A stretch of 64,000 nt of DNA from Kitasatospora cinereorecta (lineage in GTDB: Bacteria > Actinomycetota > Actinomycetes > Streptomycetales > Streptomycetaceae): NCBI RefSeq assembly GCF_024172095.1, contig NZ_JAMZDX010000006.1:62001-126000 (forward strand), given 5' to 3'. The notes under the pieces are model-generated. The model worked only from the letters and a program-made list of their open reading frames with translations. It did no database searches and was not told where the DNA came from. The position numbers were made by a program, and so were the translations under genes. The stretch's first letter is position 1, and each line of letters begins with the position of its first letter. Shown in pieces: positions 32,906 through 41,618 of this stretch.

Positions 32906-33601
32906 ATGGTTGATTTCGCGGATTTCGACACGCGCGGGTATCCGATGGTGGACGTCCGGACCGGCTACGCGCAGTGGGTGGAGAGCTACGAGCAGACCGT
33001 CGAGGACGCGATGGACCTCGCGGTGCTGGCCCGGCTCGCGGTGCCGGAGTGGGCGTCGGCCACCCGGGCGGCCGACCTCGGGTGCGGCACCGGGCGGACC
33101 GGCGCCTGGCTGCGCCGGCAGGGCGTGGCGGCGGTGGACGGGGTGGACCTCACCCCGCAGATGCTGGAGCGGGCCCGGGCCCGCGGCGCGCACGAGCGGC
33201 TGGTGGAGGGCGACCTGGCCGCCACCGGGCTGGACGGCGGGGCGTACGACCTGGCGGTCTCCTCGCTGGTGGACGAGCACCTGGCCGACCTCGGCCCGCT
33301 GTACCGGGAGGCGCACCGGCTGGTCCGGCCGGGCGGGCTGTTCGTGTCGGTCGGGCTGCACCCGTACTTCATCATGGCGGCCGGGATGCCGACCCACTTC
33401 GACGGGGCGGACGGCGCGCCGGTGGCCATCACCACCCACGTCCACCTGGTCAGCGACCACCTGGCGGCCGGTCTGGCGGCGGGGTGGCAGCTGGCCGAGA
33501 TGCGGGAGGCGGTGGTGGACGACGCCTGGATCGCGCTGAAGCCGAAGTGGGAGCGCTACCGCAGCCACCCGGTCTCGTCGGCGTACGTCTGGCGCCGCTG
33601 A
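32906..33601 (+). CDS. Class I SAM-dependent methyltransferase
   Basis: A 231-residue protein from ATG 32906. SAM motif I is RAADLGCGTGRTGAWL, motif II has the acidic residue in VDGVDLTPQMLERAR, and motif III is RLVRPGGLFVSVGLHPYF. The acceptor is unknown. Its start lies 72 bases behind the phosphatase gene on the same strand. Confidence 0.85.
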   Translation: MVDFADFDTRGYPMVDVRTGYAQWVESYEQTVEDAMDLAVLARLAVPEWASATRAADLGCGTGRTGAWLRRQGVAAVDGVDLTPQMLERARARGAHERLVEGDLAATGLDGGAYDLAVSSLVDEHLADLGPLYREAHRLVRPGGLFVSVGLHPYFIMAAGMPTHFDGADGAPVAITTHVHLVSDHLAAGLAAGWQLAEMREAVVDDAWIALKPKWERYRSHPVSSAYVWRR

Positions 33602-33619
33602 CCGCCGGGACGGCGCCGG

Positions 33620-34114
33620 TCAGAAGCCGGAGTTGGGGGCGGTGACGATCCGGGTGCGGCCGTCCTCGCGGGCGGCGAGGGCGGCGGTGAGGCGCAGCGA
33701 GCGGGCCGGGCCGAGCAGGTCGAGGGCCTCGTCGACGGTGGCCCAGCGGTGGGCGTCGAGTTCGCCGGCCGGCAGGGTGATCGGGGTGTCGGCCGGGACG
33801 GTGCCCAGGTCGAAGAGGAAGTGGCAGGCGGGGTGGTCGAGTTCGCCGCTGGGGTGGGTCCAGGCGACGGCGAGCAGCTCGCCGGCCGCCTTGACGATGC
33901 CGGTCTCCTCCAGGAGTTCGCGCTCGGCGCACTGGCGGGGGTTCTCGCCGAGGTCGACGGTGCCGCCGACGAACTGCCAGTGCTCGCGGTACCCCGCCTT
34001 GACGATCAGCACCCGGCCCGCGGGGTCGTTGATCAGGCAGCCCGCGGCCGCGTACACGCGGTGCAGGGAGGCGAGCCACTCCTCGCGGGACTTGAACTCG
34101 GGCGCGTCGGTCAC
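33620..34114 (-). CDS. NUDIX hydrolase
   Basis: About 164 residues from GTG 34114, with GGAG close upstream; the open frame reaches 34153. The NUDIX box is complete: GGTVDLGENPRQCAERELLE followed by ETGI (G-x5-E-x7-R-E-x-x-E-E-x-G). It hydrolyses a nucleoside diphosphate linked to another group; the substrate is not predictable. It is convergent with the methyltransferase, 18 bases apart. Confidence 0.9.
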   Translation of the reverse strand: MTDAPEFKSREEWLASLHRVYAAAGCLINDPAGRVLIVKAGYREHWQFVGGTVDLGENPRQCAERELLEETGIVKAAGELLAVAWTHPSGELDHPACHFLFDLGTVPADTPITLPAGELDAHRWATVDEALDLLGPARSLRLTAALAAREDGRTRIVTAPNSGF

Positions 34115-34125
34115 GGCACTCCTCG

Positions 34126-34169
34126 GGGCGGGGGTGGGAGCTGTCGGCCCCACTCTCCCACCCCCGCCC
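34126..34169 (-). terminator. Strong hairpin between two minus-strand genes
   Basis: GGGCGGGGGTGGGAG (34126-34140) pairs perfectly with CTCCCACCCCCGCCC (34155-34169), a 15-bp stem with a 14-nt loop, just behind the stop of the gene ending at 34179 and upstream of the NUDIX start. Confidence 0.75.
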
Positions 34170-34178
34170 GGCGCACGG

Positions 34179-34460
34179 TCAGTGCGCCGAGTGCTTCTCC
34201 GCGCCCCGGTGGCGGTGGCCCGGGAGCTCCACGTGCGAGGCCGGGCCGCCGAGCGGCCCGCCGGTCATCGCGACCCGACGGCCGCCGTGGCTGAACTGTG
34301 CGTCGCCGAAGTACGGTCCGCTGCGGGCGGCGGCCGGGCCGTCCGTGTGCAGCTGCGGGGCGAGCGGGCCGGGGGTGGCGGCCATGGTGCGGCGTTCGAG
34401 GACTTCCTGCGTGCCCTGGCGGAGCTTGGTCATCTTGCCGGTCGATCGCTTGGTCATCAT
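34179..34460 (-). CDS. Small hypothetical protein (93 aa)
   Basis: From ATG 34460 (or 34457), preceded by GGGAGG. The 93-residue product starts MMTKRSTGKMTKLRQGTQEV, is basic, Gly/His-rich and likely disordered (ending HRHRGAEKHSAH), and has no membrane segment. I do not recognise it. A good ribosome-binding site and a terminator behind it support it as a real gene. Confidence 0.55.
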   Translation of the reverse strand: MMTKRSTGKMTKLRQGTQEVLERRTMAATPGPLAPQLHTDGPAAARSGPYFGDAQFSHGGRRVAMTGGPLGGPASHVELPGHRHRGAEKHSAH

Positions 34461-34618
34461 CGACCTCCCTTCGGTGCGGCATCCGTGCCGATATGCCCGG
34501 ATATCACACCATATACACACCACCCTACCCGTGGCCCTTCCCGCCATCGGGCTCATCGGTGCCGGGCGACACCGGCCGAGGACCGTCCCGTCGCGGGGCC
34601 GGTGTGGGAGCATGCCGC

Positions 34619-37012
34619 GTGGCCACGGTGATACAAACCGAAGAATCCGATGCGGCATCCCGGAAGCGGCCCCGCCCGGACGACCGGCGGGTCCGCCACC
34701 CCGCCGCGCTCATCCGCCTGCTCGCCGGAGCCGGCGCGATCGGCGTGGTGCTGCTGCTCCCCCTCTTCGCCCGCGCCACCGCCGGCGGTCTGGACGCGGA
34801 CATCACGCTCGGCGCCGAACTGCTCCCTTGGCCGCCGGTCAAGCTGACCGCCGCCCTGTGCGCGGCGGCGCTGCTGCTGGTACCGCTCACCACCGCCGTC
34901 CAGCGGGTGCTGCGCGGCGAGCGCCGGCGGGTCACCGACGGCGTCCTCGCCGCGGTCATCGCGTACGGGCTGTCGCTCGGCCTCGACCTGCTGGTCGGCG
35001 GGATGGCGGCGCTCACCCACGACTCCCCCGCCGGCCACGGCCGCACCGACCCGGTCTACGGCCACCTCGCCCCGGTGCTCGCCTTCATGACCGCCGTCGG
35101 CGCCACCGGCGTACGCCGCAGCCGTACCGTCCTGGCCACCGCCCTCGCGCTGTCCGGGATATCCGGCCTGGTCACCGGGTACGCCACGCCGCTCTCCGTG
35201 CTGCTCGCGCTGCTGGTCGGCTGGACCGCCGCGCACGCCACCTGCTACACCGTCGGCGAACCGTTCTCCCGCCCCACCGAGCGTCAGATCCTGCTCTCCC
35301 TCGCCCAGTCCGGCGTCCGGCCGGTGAGCGTCCACCCCGCCGGACCCGGCCGCTACCTGGCCACCCAGCGCGGCGACCGGCCCGACCTGGACGTCCGCCT
35401 GCTCGACCGGGAGGCCCAGGCCAACGGACTGCTCTGGCACCTGTGGCTGTCCCTGCGGCTGCGCACCGCCCCGCGCCCGTTCGGCCTGCGCCCGCTGCGC
35501 GCCGGGCTGGAGCACCAGGCGCTGCTGGCGTACGCGGCCAGCGCCGCCGGCGCCCGGACCCGCACGCCCGTCGCGGTCGCCGAACTCGGCTCGGAAGCCG
35601 CCCTGGTGGCCTACCGCCACCTGGTCGCGCGGCCGCTCGGGGAGCTCACCGGGCAGGAGCTCACCGACGAGGTGCTGGCCGACGCCTGGCGGCAGCTCGC
35701 CCTGCTCCAGCGCCGGCGGATCGCCCACCGCGCCCTCGACCCGCAGGCCGTCCTGGTGGACGGCGACGGCGCGGTCCACCTGGTCGACCTGGCCGAGGGC
35801 GAGATCGCCGCGAGCGACCTGCTGCTGCGGCTCGACGTCGCCGGGCTGCTCACCGTGCTCGCCCTGCACGCCGGCGCCGAACGGGCGGTGGCTGCCGCGA
35901 TGACCGTCCTCGGCCCCGGCCCGGTCGGCTCAGCCCTGCCGCTGCTCCAACCGATCGCTCTCCCCCGCGCCACCCGGGCCGCCCTGAAACTCCGCCCCGA
36001 CCTGCCCGCCCAGCTGCGCGCCGAGGCACAGCGGCACCTGCCGCAGGCCCCGTCCGAACCGCTCCGGCTGGAGCGGCTGCGCCCGCGCACCCTGGTCACC
36101 GTCGGCGCCGGCATGCTCGCCGGGTACCTGCTGCTGCAGACGCTGTTCAGCGCCGAGCGCAACCCGTTCGCGGTGCTCGCCGAGGCCGACCCGGGCTGGC
36201 TCGCGGCCGCCGTCGCGGCCGCCGTCGCCAGCCACTTGGCGGCCACCCTGGGATTCGTCGGCTTCGTCCCGGAGCGGCTCTCGTTCCGGTCGGCGCTGGC
36301 CGCCCAGGTCGCCGGAGGCTTCGTCAAACTGGTCTCCCCCGGCGGCGTCGGCGGCGTGGCGCTCAACACCCGCTTCCTGCAGTGCGCCGGCATCCCCACC
36401 GCCCAGGCGCTCTCCAGCGTCGGCGTCTCCCAGCTGCTCGGACTCGGCCTCCACCTGGTGCAGCTGGCCGTGTTCAGCTCGCTGCTCGGCCTCGGCATCG
36501 GCGCGCCGATGGACGAACTGCCCAGCGGCTGGGTGCTGGCCGTCGTCCTGGCCGGCTTCGGCGTCCTCCTGCTGTCGGTCGCCGCCGTCCCCTGGCTGCG
36601 CCGCCGGGTCCAGGCCCTGCTGCGGCCGCTGCGCGCCGAGGTGCTGCCCCGCCTGCTCGACCTGCTGCAGCAGCCCCGGAAGCTGGCCGCCGGCGTGGCC
36701 GGGCAACTGCTGGTCTCGATGGCCTTCGTGGTCTGCCTGTACTGCTGCGCCCGCGCGATCGGGACCAGGCCCGCGTTCTCCGGGGTCGCGGTCACCTTCC
36801 TGGCCGGCAACGCGGCCGGCTCCGCCGTCCCGAGCCCGGGCGGGGCCGGCATGGTCGAATACCTGCTGACCGACCTGCTGGCGGGGGCGGGCCCGATGGA
36901 CAAGTCCACCGCGTTCGCGGCGGTGGTGCTGTTCCGGCTGCTGGTCTTCCTGCTTCCGGTGCTGCCCGGCTGGGCGGCGTTCGCCTGGCTGCAGCGGCGC
37001 AAGGCGCTCTGA
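34619..37012 (+). CDS. Large YbhN/MprF-type flippase-like membrane protein with kinase-like middle
   Basis: A 797-residue protein from GTG 34619, with GGGAG eight bases upstream. The N-terminal part has about six helices. A cytoplasmic middle domain (about 220-470) has kinase-like traces: RRRIAHRALDPQAVLVDGDG resembles the catalytic loop and HLVDLAEGEI the DFG region, with key residues altered. The C-terminal 300 residues form the LPG-synthase transmembrane (YbhN) domain with GGFVKLVSPGGVGGVALNTR and GNAAGSAVPSPGGAGMVEYL. Such proteins probably flip lipids or sense polyprenyl carriers. No GNAT-like aminoacyl-transfer domain is present. Confidence 0.8.
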   Translation: MATVIQTEESDAASRKRPRPDDRRVRHPAALIRLLAGAGAIGVVLLLPLFARATAGGLDADITLGAELLPWPPVKLTAALCAAALLLVPLTTAVQRVLRGERRRVTDGVLAAVIAYGLSLGLDLLVGGMAALTHDSPAGHGRTDPVYGHLAPVLAFMTAVGATGVRRSRTVLATALALSGISGLVTGYATPLSVLLALLVGWTAAHATCYTVGEPFSRPTERQILLSLAQSGVRPVSVHPAGPGRYLATQRGDRPDLDVRLLDREAQANGLLWHLWLSLRLRTAPRPFGLRPLRAGLEHQALLAYAASAAGARTRTPVAVAELGSEAALVAYRHLVARPLGELTGQELTDEVLADAWRQLALLQRRRIAHRALDPQAVLVDGDGAVHLVDLAEGEIAASDLLLRLDVAGLLTVLALHAGAERAVAAAMTVLGPGPVGSALPLLQPIALPRATRAALKLRPDLPAQLRAEAQRHLPQAPSEPLRLERLRPRTLVTVGAGMLAGYLLLQTLFSAERNPFAVLAEADPGWLAAAVAAAVASHLAATLGFVGFVPERLSFRSALAAQVAGGFVKLVSPGGVGGVALNTRFLQCAGIPTAQALSSVGVSQLLGLGLHLVQLAVFSSLLGLGIGAPMDELPSGWVLAVVLAGFGVLLLSVAAVPWLRRRVQALLRPLRAEVLPRLLDLLQQPRKLAAGVAGQLLVSMAFVVCLYCCARAIGTRPAFSGVAVTFLAGNAAGSAVPSPGGAGMVEYLLTDLLAGAGPMDKSTAFAAVVLFRLLVFLLPVLPGWAAFAWLQRRKAL

Positions 37013-37049
37013 GGCTCCTCCCCTGGCGACCTGACGGCGCCGGAGGCGG

Positions 37050-37274
37050 CTACTCCCGGTAGTCCTCGTCGTCGAGGGAGACCTCACGCGTCTGCTCGAC
37101 CGCGTCGCCGTCGTCCGCGTCGTCGGCGCCCAGGGCACGGCGTTGCCGCAGCACCTCGAGGTCGTCGAGCTCGTGCTCGACCACCTCGCGCTGCTCGTCC
37201 TCCGGCTCCATCTCCACCGGCGACTCCTCGTCGACGTCCTCGGGGAACTCCGGGTTCTCAGGAATCAGGCGCAT
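37050..37274 (-). CDS. Small acidic hypothetical protein (74 aa)
   Basis: From ATG 37274 (MRLIPENPEFPEDVDEESPV). The 74-residue product is very acidic, helical in the middle (EHELDDLEVLRQRRALGADD) and lacks membrane segments. It is convergent with the flippase-like gene. Not recognised; it has the composition of a small adaptor or unstructured regulator. Confidence 0.6.
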   Translation of the reverse strand: MRLIPENPEFPEDVDEESPVEMEPEDEQREVVEHELDDLEVLRQRRALGADDADDGDAVEQTREVSLDDEDYRE

Positions 37275-37335
37275 GCCGTCAGTATCCGCCGCCGCAGCCG
37301 TCGGCGCGTGCTGTACCGGCAACCGGACCGCCCGT

Positions 37336-38265
37336 TCAGGCGCTCGGCGCCAGCCTCCGGTACTGCCCCGGCGGTACACCGTGCGAGCGTTTGAACGCCT
37401 TCGCGAACGCGAACTCCGACCCGTAGCCGACCCGGCCGCCGACCACCCCGATCGGCGTGTCGGACTGCCGCAGCAGCCTCGCCGCCGTGGTCATCCGCCA
37501 CCGGGTCAGGTACGCCAGCGGCGGCTCGCCCACCAGCGCCGTGAACCGCCGGGCGAACGCCGCCCGGGACAGCCCCACCCGCCCGCCCAGCTCCTCCACC
37601 GTCCAGGCGTGACCCGGATCGGCGTGGATCGCCTCCAGCGCCGGAACGATCGCCGGATCGGTCAGCGCCGCCGCCCACCCGGCCGTCGCCCCCGCCGGCT
37701 GCTCGTCGTACCACGCCCGCAGGATGTAGAGGAACAGCAGGTCGATCAGCTCCGCCACGATCCCGTCCGACCCCGGCCGCGGCCGGTCCAGCTCGGCGCC
37801 CAACAGCTCGATCGCCGCCCGCAGCGCCGGGTGCCGGCCGTGCCGCGCCGACAGGTGGATCACCTCCGGCAGGCCGCCGACCAGCGGGTGCGGACGGGTC
37901 TGGTCCAGGTGGTACGAGCCGCACAGCAGCGTGGTCAGCGCGCCCGGACCGTCCACCACGAAACGGCCCAGCGGCGACCCGGCCCCGTCCACCGCCGGCT
38001 CCGGGTGGAAGTCCACCACCGCGGAGGACGGGTCGTCGGTCATCACATGCGCTGCGCCGCTGCGCAGGAACACCAGGTCGCCCGCCGCCAGCGCGGTGGT
38101 GGTGCCGTCCGGCGCGACCAGCCAGCAGGAGCCCGCCATCACGATGTGGAACCCGGCGCCGGCCCGCTCGTGGAAGCGCAGCCCCCACGGCGCCCGGCAG
38201 TCCGTGCGGGCCGCCCGGGCGCGGTCGGTGCGGACGGAGGCCACCGCCTCGGTGAGGATGTCCAT
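37336..38265 (-). CDS. AraC family transcriptional regulator with cupin sensor
   Basis: A 309-residue regulator from ATG 38265. The N-terminal AraC-binding cupin (about 10-190) has SCWLVAPDGTTTALAAGDLV. The C-terminal double HTH (about 205-305) has WTVEELGGRVGLSRAAFARR and the second helix region RLLRQSDTPIGVVGGRVGYG followed by the signature FAKAFKRSHGVPPGQYR. It is divergent from a quinone oxidoreductase gene, the usual arrangement for a redox or xenobiotic-responsive activator. Confidence 0.9.
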   Translation of the reverse strand: MDILTEAVASVRTDRARAARTDCRAPWGLRFHERAGAGFHIVMAGSCWLVAPDGTTTALAAGDLVFLRSGAAHVMTDDPSSAVVDFHPEPAVDGAGSPLGRFVVDGPGALTTLLCGSYHLDQTRPHPLVGGLPEVIHLSARHGRHPALRAAIELLGAELDRPRPGSDGIVAELIDLLFLYILRAWYDEQPAGATAGWAAALTDPAIVPALEAIHADPGHAWTVEELGGRVGLSRAAFARRFTALVGEPPLAYLTRWRMTTAARLLRQSDTPIGVVGGRVGYGSEFAFAKAFKRSHGVPPGQYRRLAPSA

Positions 38266-38297
38266 ACGGACAGGCTAGCCCGACCTTCCGCTTGATC

Positions 38298-38385
38298 GCG
38301 AGACGATCGGACAGGAAATCGAGCGCATCGGCCATTCATCGTCTCGCCGCACGCTCCTAACGTTGGGGTCGGCAAGCAGACGATC
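38298..38385. promoter_or_regulatory. Candidate AraC operator (three AGACGATC half-sites)
   Basis: GCGAGACGAT (38298-38307) and ATCGTCTCGC (38338-38347) form a perfect 10-bp inverted repeat whose centres are 40 bp apart, close to four helical turns. A third half-site, AGACGATC, lies at 38378-38385, 25 bases before the oxidoreductase start. Confidence 0.5.
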
Positions 38386-38409
38386 ACCAACGAACGATGG
38401 AGAACAGCG

Positions 38410-39342
38410 ATGCGCGCGATCACCCAGCGGTCCCTCGGCGGCCCGTCCGTGCTGGAGAGCGTCGAACTGGAGCGGCCCGAGCCGATGGTCACCGAGGTGC
38501 TGGTGCGGGTCCACGCCGCGTCGGTCAACCCCGTCGACACCTACGTCCGGGCCGGCATGATGCCGCTGCTCGGCCGGCCCCCGTTCGTCCTCGGCTGGGA
38601 CGTCTCCGGCGTCGTCGAAGCGGTGGCACCCGGCGTCAACCGCTTCCGCGTCGGCGACGAGGTGTACGGCATGCCCGCCTTCCCGCGCGCCGCCGGCGCC
38701 TACGCCGAGTACGTCACCGCCCCCGCCCGCCAGCTCAGCCGCAAGCCCGCCGGCCTCAGCCACGCCGAAGCCGCCGCCCTCCCCCTCGCCGGGCTCACCG
38801 CCTGGCAGGGCCTGGTCGACGGCGCCGGCCTGCAGGCCGGCCAGCGCGTCCTGGTCCACGGCGCCGGCGGCGGCGTCGGCCACCTCGCCGTCCAGATCGC
38901 CAAGGCCCGCGGCGCCGAGGTGTACGCCACCGCCGGCGCCGACAAGCACGACTTCCTGCGCGAACTGGGCGCGGACCACCTGATCGACCACCGGACCACC
39001 GACTTCACCGCCGGGCTGACCGACCTGGACGTCGTCCTCGACCCGATCGGCGGGGACGTCGCGGACCGGTCGTTGACCGTGCTGCGAGAGGGTGGGGCGC
39101 TGGTCACCCTGGTGCAGAGCTCCGACCGGGAGTTCGCGGAGCGGGTCGCGGCGGCCGGACTCCGCTTCGTCCCCACCGTCGTCGAGCCGGACCACGTCGG
39201 ACTGGAGGCGCTCACCGAACTGGTCGAGGCGGGGCTGCTGCGACCGCACGTCGAGCAGGAGCTGCCGCTGGCGGAGGCGGCGAAGGCGCATGAGCTGATC
39301 GAGGGGCGGCGGACCAAGGGCAAGATCGTGCTCACTGTTTGA
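38410..39342 (+). CDS. NADP-dependent quinone oxidoreductase-like MDR protein
   Basis: A 310-residue zinc-free medium-chain dehydrogenase/reductase. The N-terminal GroES-like domain has ASVNPVDTYVRAG and FVLGWDVSGVVEAV; the Rossmann domain has VLVHGAGGGVGHLAVQIAKA, the NADP-binding GxGxxG-type loop. The structural-zinc Cys cluster is absent, as in quinone reductases. It reduces quinones or activated enones and is probably controlled by the divergent AraC regulator. Confidence 0.9.
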   Translation: MRAITQRSLGGPSVLESVELERPEPMVTEVLVRVHAASVNPVDTYVRAGMMPLLGRPPFVLGWDVSGVVEAVAPGVNRFRVGDEVYGMPAFPRAAGAYAEYVTAPARQLSRKPAGLSHAEAAALPLAGLTAWQGLVDGAGLQAGQRVLVHGAGGGVGHLAVQIAKARGAEVYATAGADKHDFLRELGADHLIDHRTTDFTAGLTDLDVVLDPIGGDVADRSLTVLREGGALVTLVQSSDREFAERVAAAGLRFVPTVVEPDHVGLEALTELVEAGLLRPHVEQELPLAEAAKAHELIEGRRTKGKIVLTV

Positions 39343-39352
39343 CGCGAACCAC

Positions 39353-39430
39353 TGGGGGCGCGGGGAACTGCGCGACCGGCCGACAGCTGAGGTAGAGCGA
39401 TGGCTGGTCGCGCAGTTCCCCGCGCCCCCA
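39353..39430 (+). repeat. Dispersed streptomycete palindrome (copy 2), probable terminator
   Basis: Perfect 25-nt arms at 39353-39377 and 39406-39430 (core GCGCGGGGAACTGCGCGACC) around a 28-nt loop, ten bases behind the oxidoreductase stop. It shares its core with the element at 31981-32054. Confidence 0.85.
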
Positions 39431-39475
39431 GGAACTCGCGCTGCATGGTGGCGGGTCAGCGGTGAGGATGGGGAC

Positions 39476-41017
39476 GTGAAGCTGGCGGAGTTGGCGCGGG
39501 TGTCGGGGGAGGTCGGTGCGGCGGCGGCGCGGTCGGAGAAGGTCGCGCTGCTGGCGGGGCTGTTCCGGCGGACCGAGCCGGCGGAGGCGCCGGTGGTGAT
39601 CACGTACCTGGCGGGACGGCTGCCGCAGCGACGGATCGGGGTGGGGTGGCAGACCCTGCGGGAGCGGCCGGGTCCGGCGGCGGAGCCGAGTCTCGGGGTG
39701 CTGGAGGTGGACGCGGCGCTGAGCCGGATCGCCGCCGTGTCCGGTGCCGGGTCGCAGGGCGAACGACGCCGGCTGGTCGGCGCGTTGATGGCGGCCGCGA
39801 CGGCGGAGGAGCAGCGCTTCCTGCTGGGGCTGATCGCCGGGGAGCTGCGCCAGGGGGCGCTGGACGCGCTGGCGGTGGAGGCGTTGGCGGTGGTCTGCGG
39901 GGTGCCGGCCGAGGAGGTGCGGCGGGCGTTGATGCTGTCCGGTTCGCTGGGCGGGCTGGCGCAGCGCCTGCTGGCCGAGGGGCCGGACGTGCTGGGCGAG
40001 TTCCGGCTGACGGTGGGGCGGCCGGTGCTGCCGATGCTGGCGCAGACGGCCAAGGACGTGGACGAGGCGGTGGACCGGCTCGGGCCGTGCGCGGTGGAGG
40101 AGAAGCTGGACGGCATCCGGATCCAGGCCCATCGGGACGGCGAGCTGGTGCGGGTCTACACCCGGACGCTGGCGGAGATCACCGAGCGGCTGCCGGAGGT
40201 GGTCCGGGTGGTGCGGGAGCTGCCGGTCGGGCAGGTGGTGCTGGACGGCGAGGTGCTGGCGCTGGACGCGCAGGGGCTGCCCCGGCCGTTCCAGCAGACG
40301 GCCGGCCGGGTCGGGTCGGGCGTCGAGGCGGTCGGGGTGAACGCCGAACTCCCGCTCTCTCCGGTCTTCTTCGACCTGCTCGCGGTGGACGGCACCGATC
40401 TGCTGGACCGTCCGGCCGCCGAGCGGCACGCCGAACTGGCCCGGCTGGTACCGGAGTCGGCGCGGGTGAAGCGGCTGGTGGTGGCCGCGCCGGACGAGCC
40501 GGGCGCGCGGGCGGCGGCCCGGGAGTTCGCCGCGACGGCGATCGGCGCGCACCGGCACGAGGGCGTGGTGGTCAAGGGCCTGGACGCCCCGTACAGCGCC
40601 GGGCGGCGGGGGTCGTCCTGGCTGAAGGTGAAGCCGGTGCACACCCTCGACCTGGTGGTGCTGGCCGCCGAGTGGGGGCACGGGCGGCGGACCGGCACGC
40701 TCTCCAACCTGCACCTGGGGGCGCGCCGGGCCGACGGCGGCTTCGCCATGCTGGGCAAGACGTTCAAGGGGCTGACGGACGCGCTGCTGGCGTGGCAGAC
40801 CGGTCGGCTCCGGGAGCTGGCGGTACGGGAGGAGCCGTGGGGCGTGGTGGCGCGGCCCGAGCTGGTGGTGGAGATCGCCTTCGACGGGGTGCAGCGCTCC
40901 TCGCGCTACCCGGACGGGGTGACCCTGCGGTTCGCCCGGGTGGTCCGCTACCGGGAGGACAAGACCGCCGCGGAGGCGGACACCCTGGAGACGGTACGGG
41001 CGCTGCTGCCCGGCTGA
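39476..41017 (+). CDS. ATP-dependent DNA ligase
   Basis: A 513-residue ligase from GTG 39476. The N-terminal DNA-binding domain (1-180) is followed by the nucleotidyltransferase domain with the AMP-accepting Lys210 in EEKLDGIRIQ, motif III LDGEVLAL, motif IV EGVVVKGLDAPY and motif V SSWLKVKP, then the OB-fold domain. Streptomycetes have an essential NAD-dependent LigA; this accessory enzyme seals nicks with ATP and probably acts in repair. No Ku or polymerase gene is nearby. Confidence 0.9.
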   Translation: MKLAELARVSGEVGAAAARSEKVALLAGLFRRTEPAEAPVVITYLAGRLPQRRIGVGWQTLRERPGPAAEPSLGVLEVDAALSRIAAVSGAGSQGERRRLVGALMAAATAEEQRFLLGLIAGELRQGALDALAVEALAVVCGVPAEEVRRALMLSGSLGGLAQRLLAEGPDVLGEFRLTVGRPVLPMLAQTAKDVDEAVDRLGPCAVEEKLDGIRIQAHRDGELVRVYTRTLAEITERLPEVVRVVRELPVGQVVLDGEVLALDAQGLPRPFQQTAGRVGSGVEAVGVNAELPLSPVFFDLLAVDGTDLLDRPAAERHAELARLVPESARVKRLVVAAPDEPGARAAAREFAATAIGAHRHEGVVVKGLDAPYSAGRRGSSWLKVKPVHTLDLVVLAAEWGHGRRTGTLSNLHLGARRADGGFAMLGKTFKGLTDALLAWQTGRLRELAVREEPWGVVARPELVVEIAFDGVQRSSRYPDGVTLRFARVVRYREDKTAAEADTLETVRALLPG

Positions 41018-41039
41018 ACCCGCGCGACGGGGAAGCAGG

Positions 41040-41618
41040 TCACAGCCGGGCCAGGAGGCCGGCGGCGGCCTCGCGGCGGAGGAAGACCAGGCGGGCGCGC
41101 TTCTCCGGCTTGTCGATCTCGGGGCCGAGTTCGAAGCCGCTGTGCAGCAGGCGGGCGACCGCCTTGTCGTTGCGGGCGTCGGGTTCGGCCACGAGTCGGC
41201 GGTGGGCGGGGTCGGTGAGGACGAAGTCGACGAAGACGGCGACCAGCGCCTCGGTGAAGCCGTGCTCGGCGCCGTCGGCGGCGGGTCCGACCAGCAGGTG
41301 GACGCCGTGGTCGCCGTCCTGGACGGGGTAGCAGTCGCCGACCGGGTCGTGCTCGGGCCGGTAGGTCTGGAACAGCGCGACCGGGGTGCCGTCGCGCAGG
41401 ACCAGGAAGGCGTGGTGGGTGGTGAGCGAGTCGACGTACTCGTAGATCTCGCGGACGTCCTCGCGGCTGTGGTCGAGCATGCCCCAGTACCGGGCGCGTT
41501 CCTGGGTGACCCAGCCGTGCAGCAGGTCGGCGTCGCCGGCCGGGTCGAGCGGGCGGATCCGGACCTCGCCGAAGCCGGGGACGGCGCGGCGGTACACGGT
41601 GCTATCGGGCGTGGTCAT
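41040..41618 (-). CDS. desH: GNAT acyltransferase of the siderophore operon (DesH-like)
   Basis: A 192-residue acyltransferase from ATG 41618, overlapping the penicillin-acylase gene by 17 bases. It is a clear paralogue of DesC in this window: both share LLHGWVT near the start, an HHAFL-type strand, a final HGFTxA-x-V-x-FLxTDP segment and PEKxA near the end. This IucB/DesC-type fold acylates hydroxylamines or amines. It is the last gene of the iron-regulated minus-strand operon. The desH name follows my recollection of a desG-desH pair linked to aryl-desferrioxamines and is tentative. Confidence 0.65.
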   Translation of the reverse strand: MTTPDSTVYRRAVPGFGEVRIRPLDPAGDADLLHGWVTQERARYWGMLDHSREDVREIYEYVDSLTTHHAFLVLRDGTPVALFQTYRPEHDPVGDCYPVQDGDHGVHLLVGPAADGAEHGFTEALVAVFVDFVLTDPAHRRLVAEPDARNDKAVARLLHSGFELGPEIDKPEKRARLVFLRREAAAGLLARL

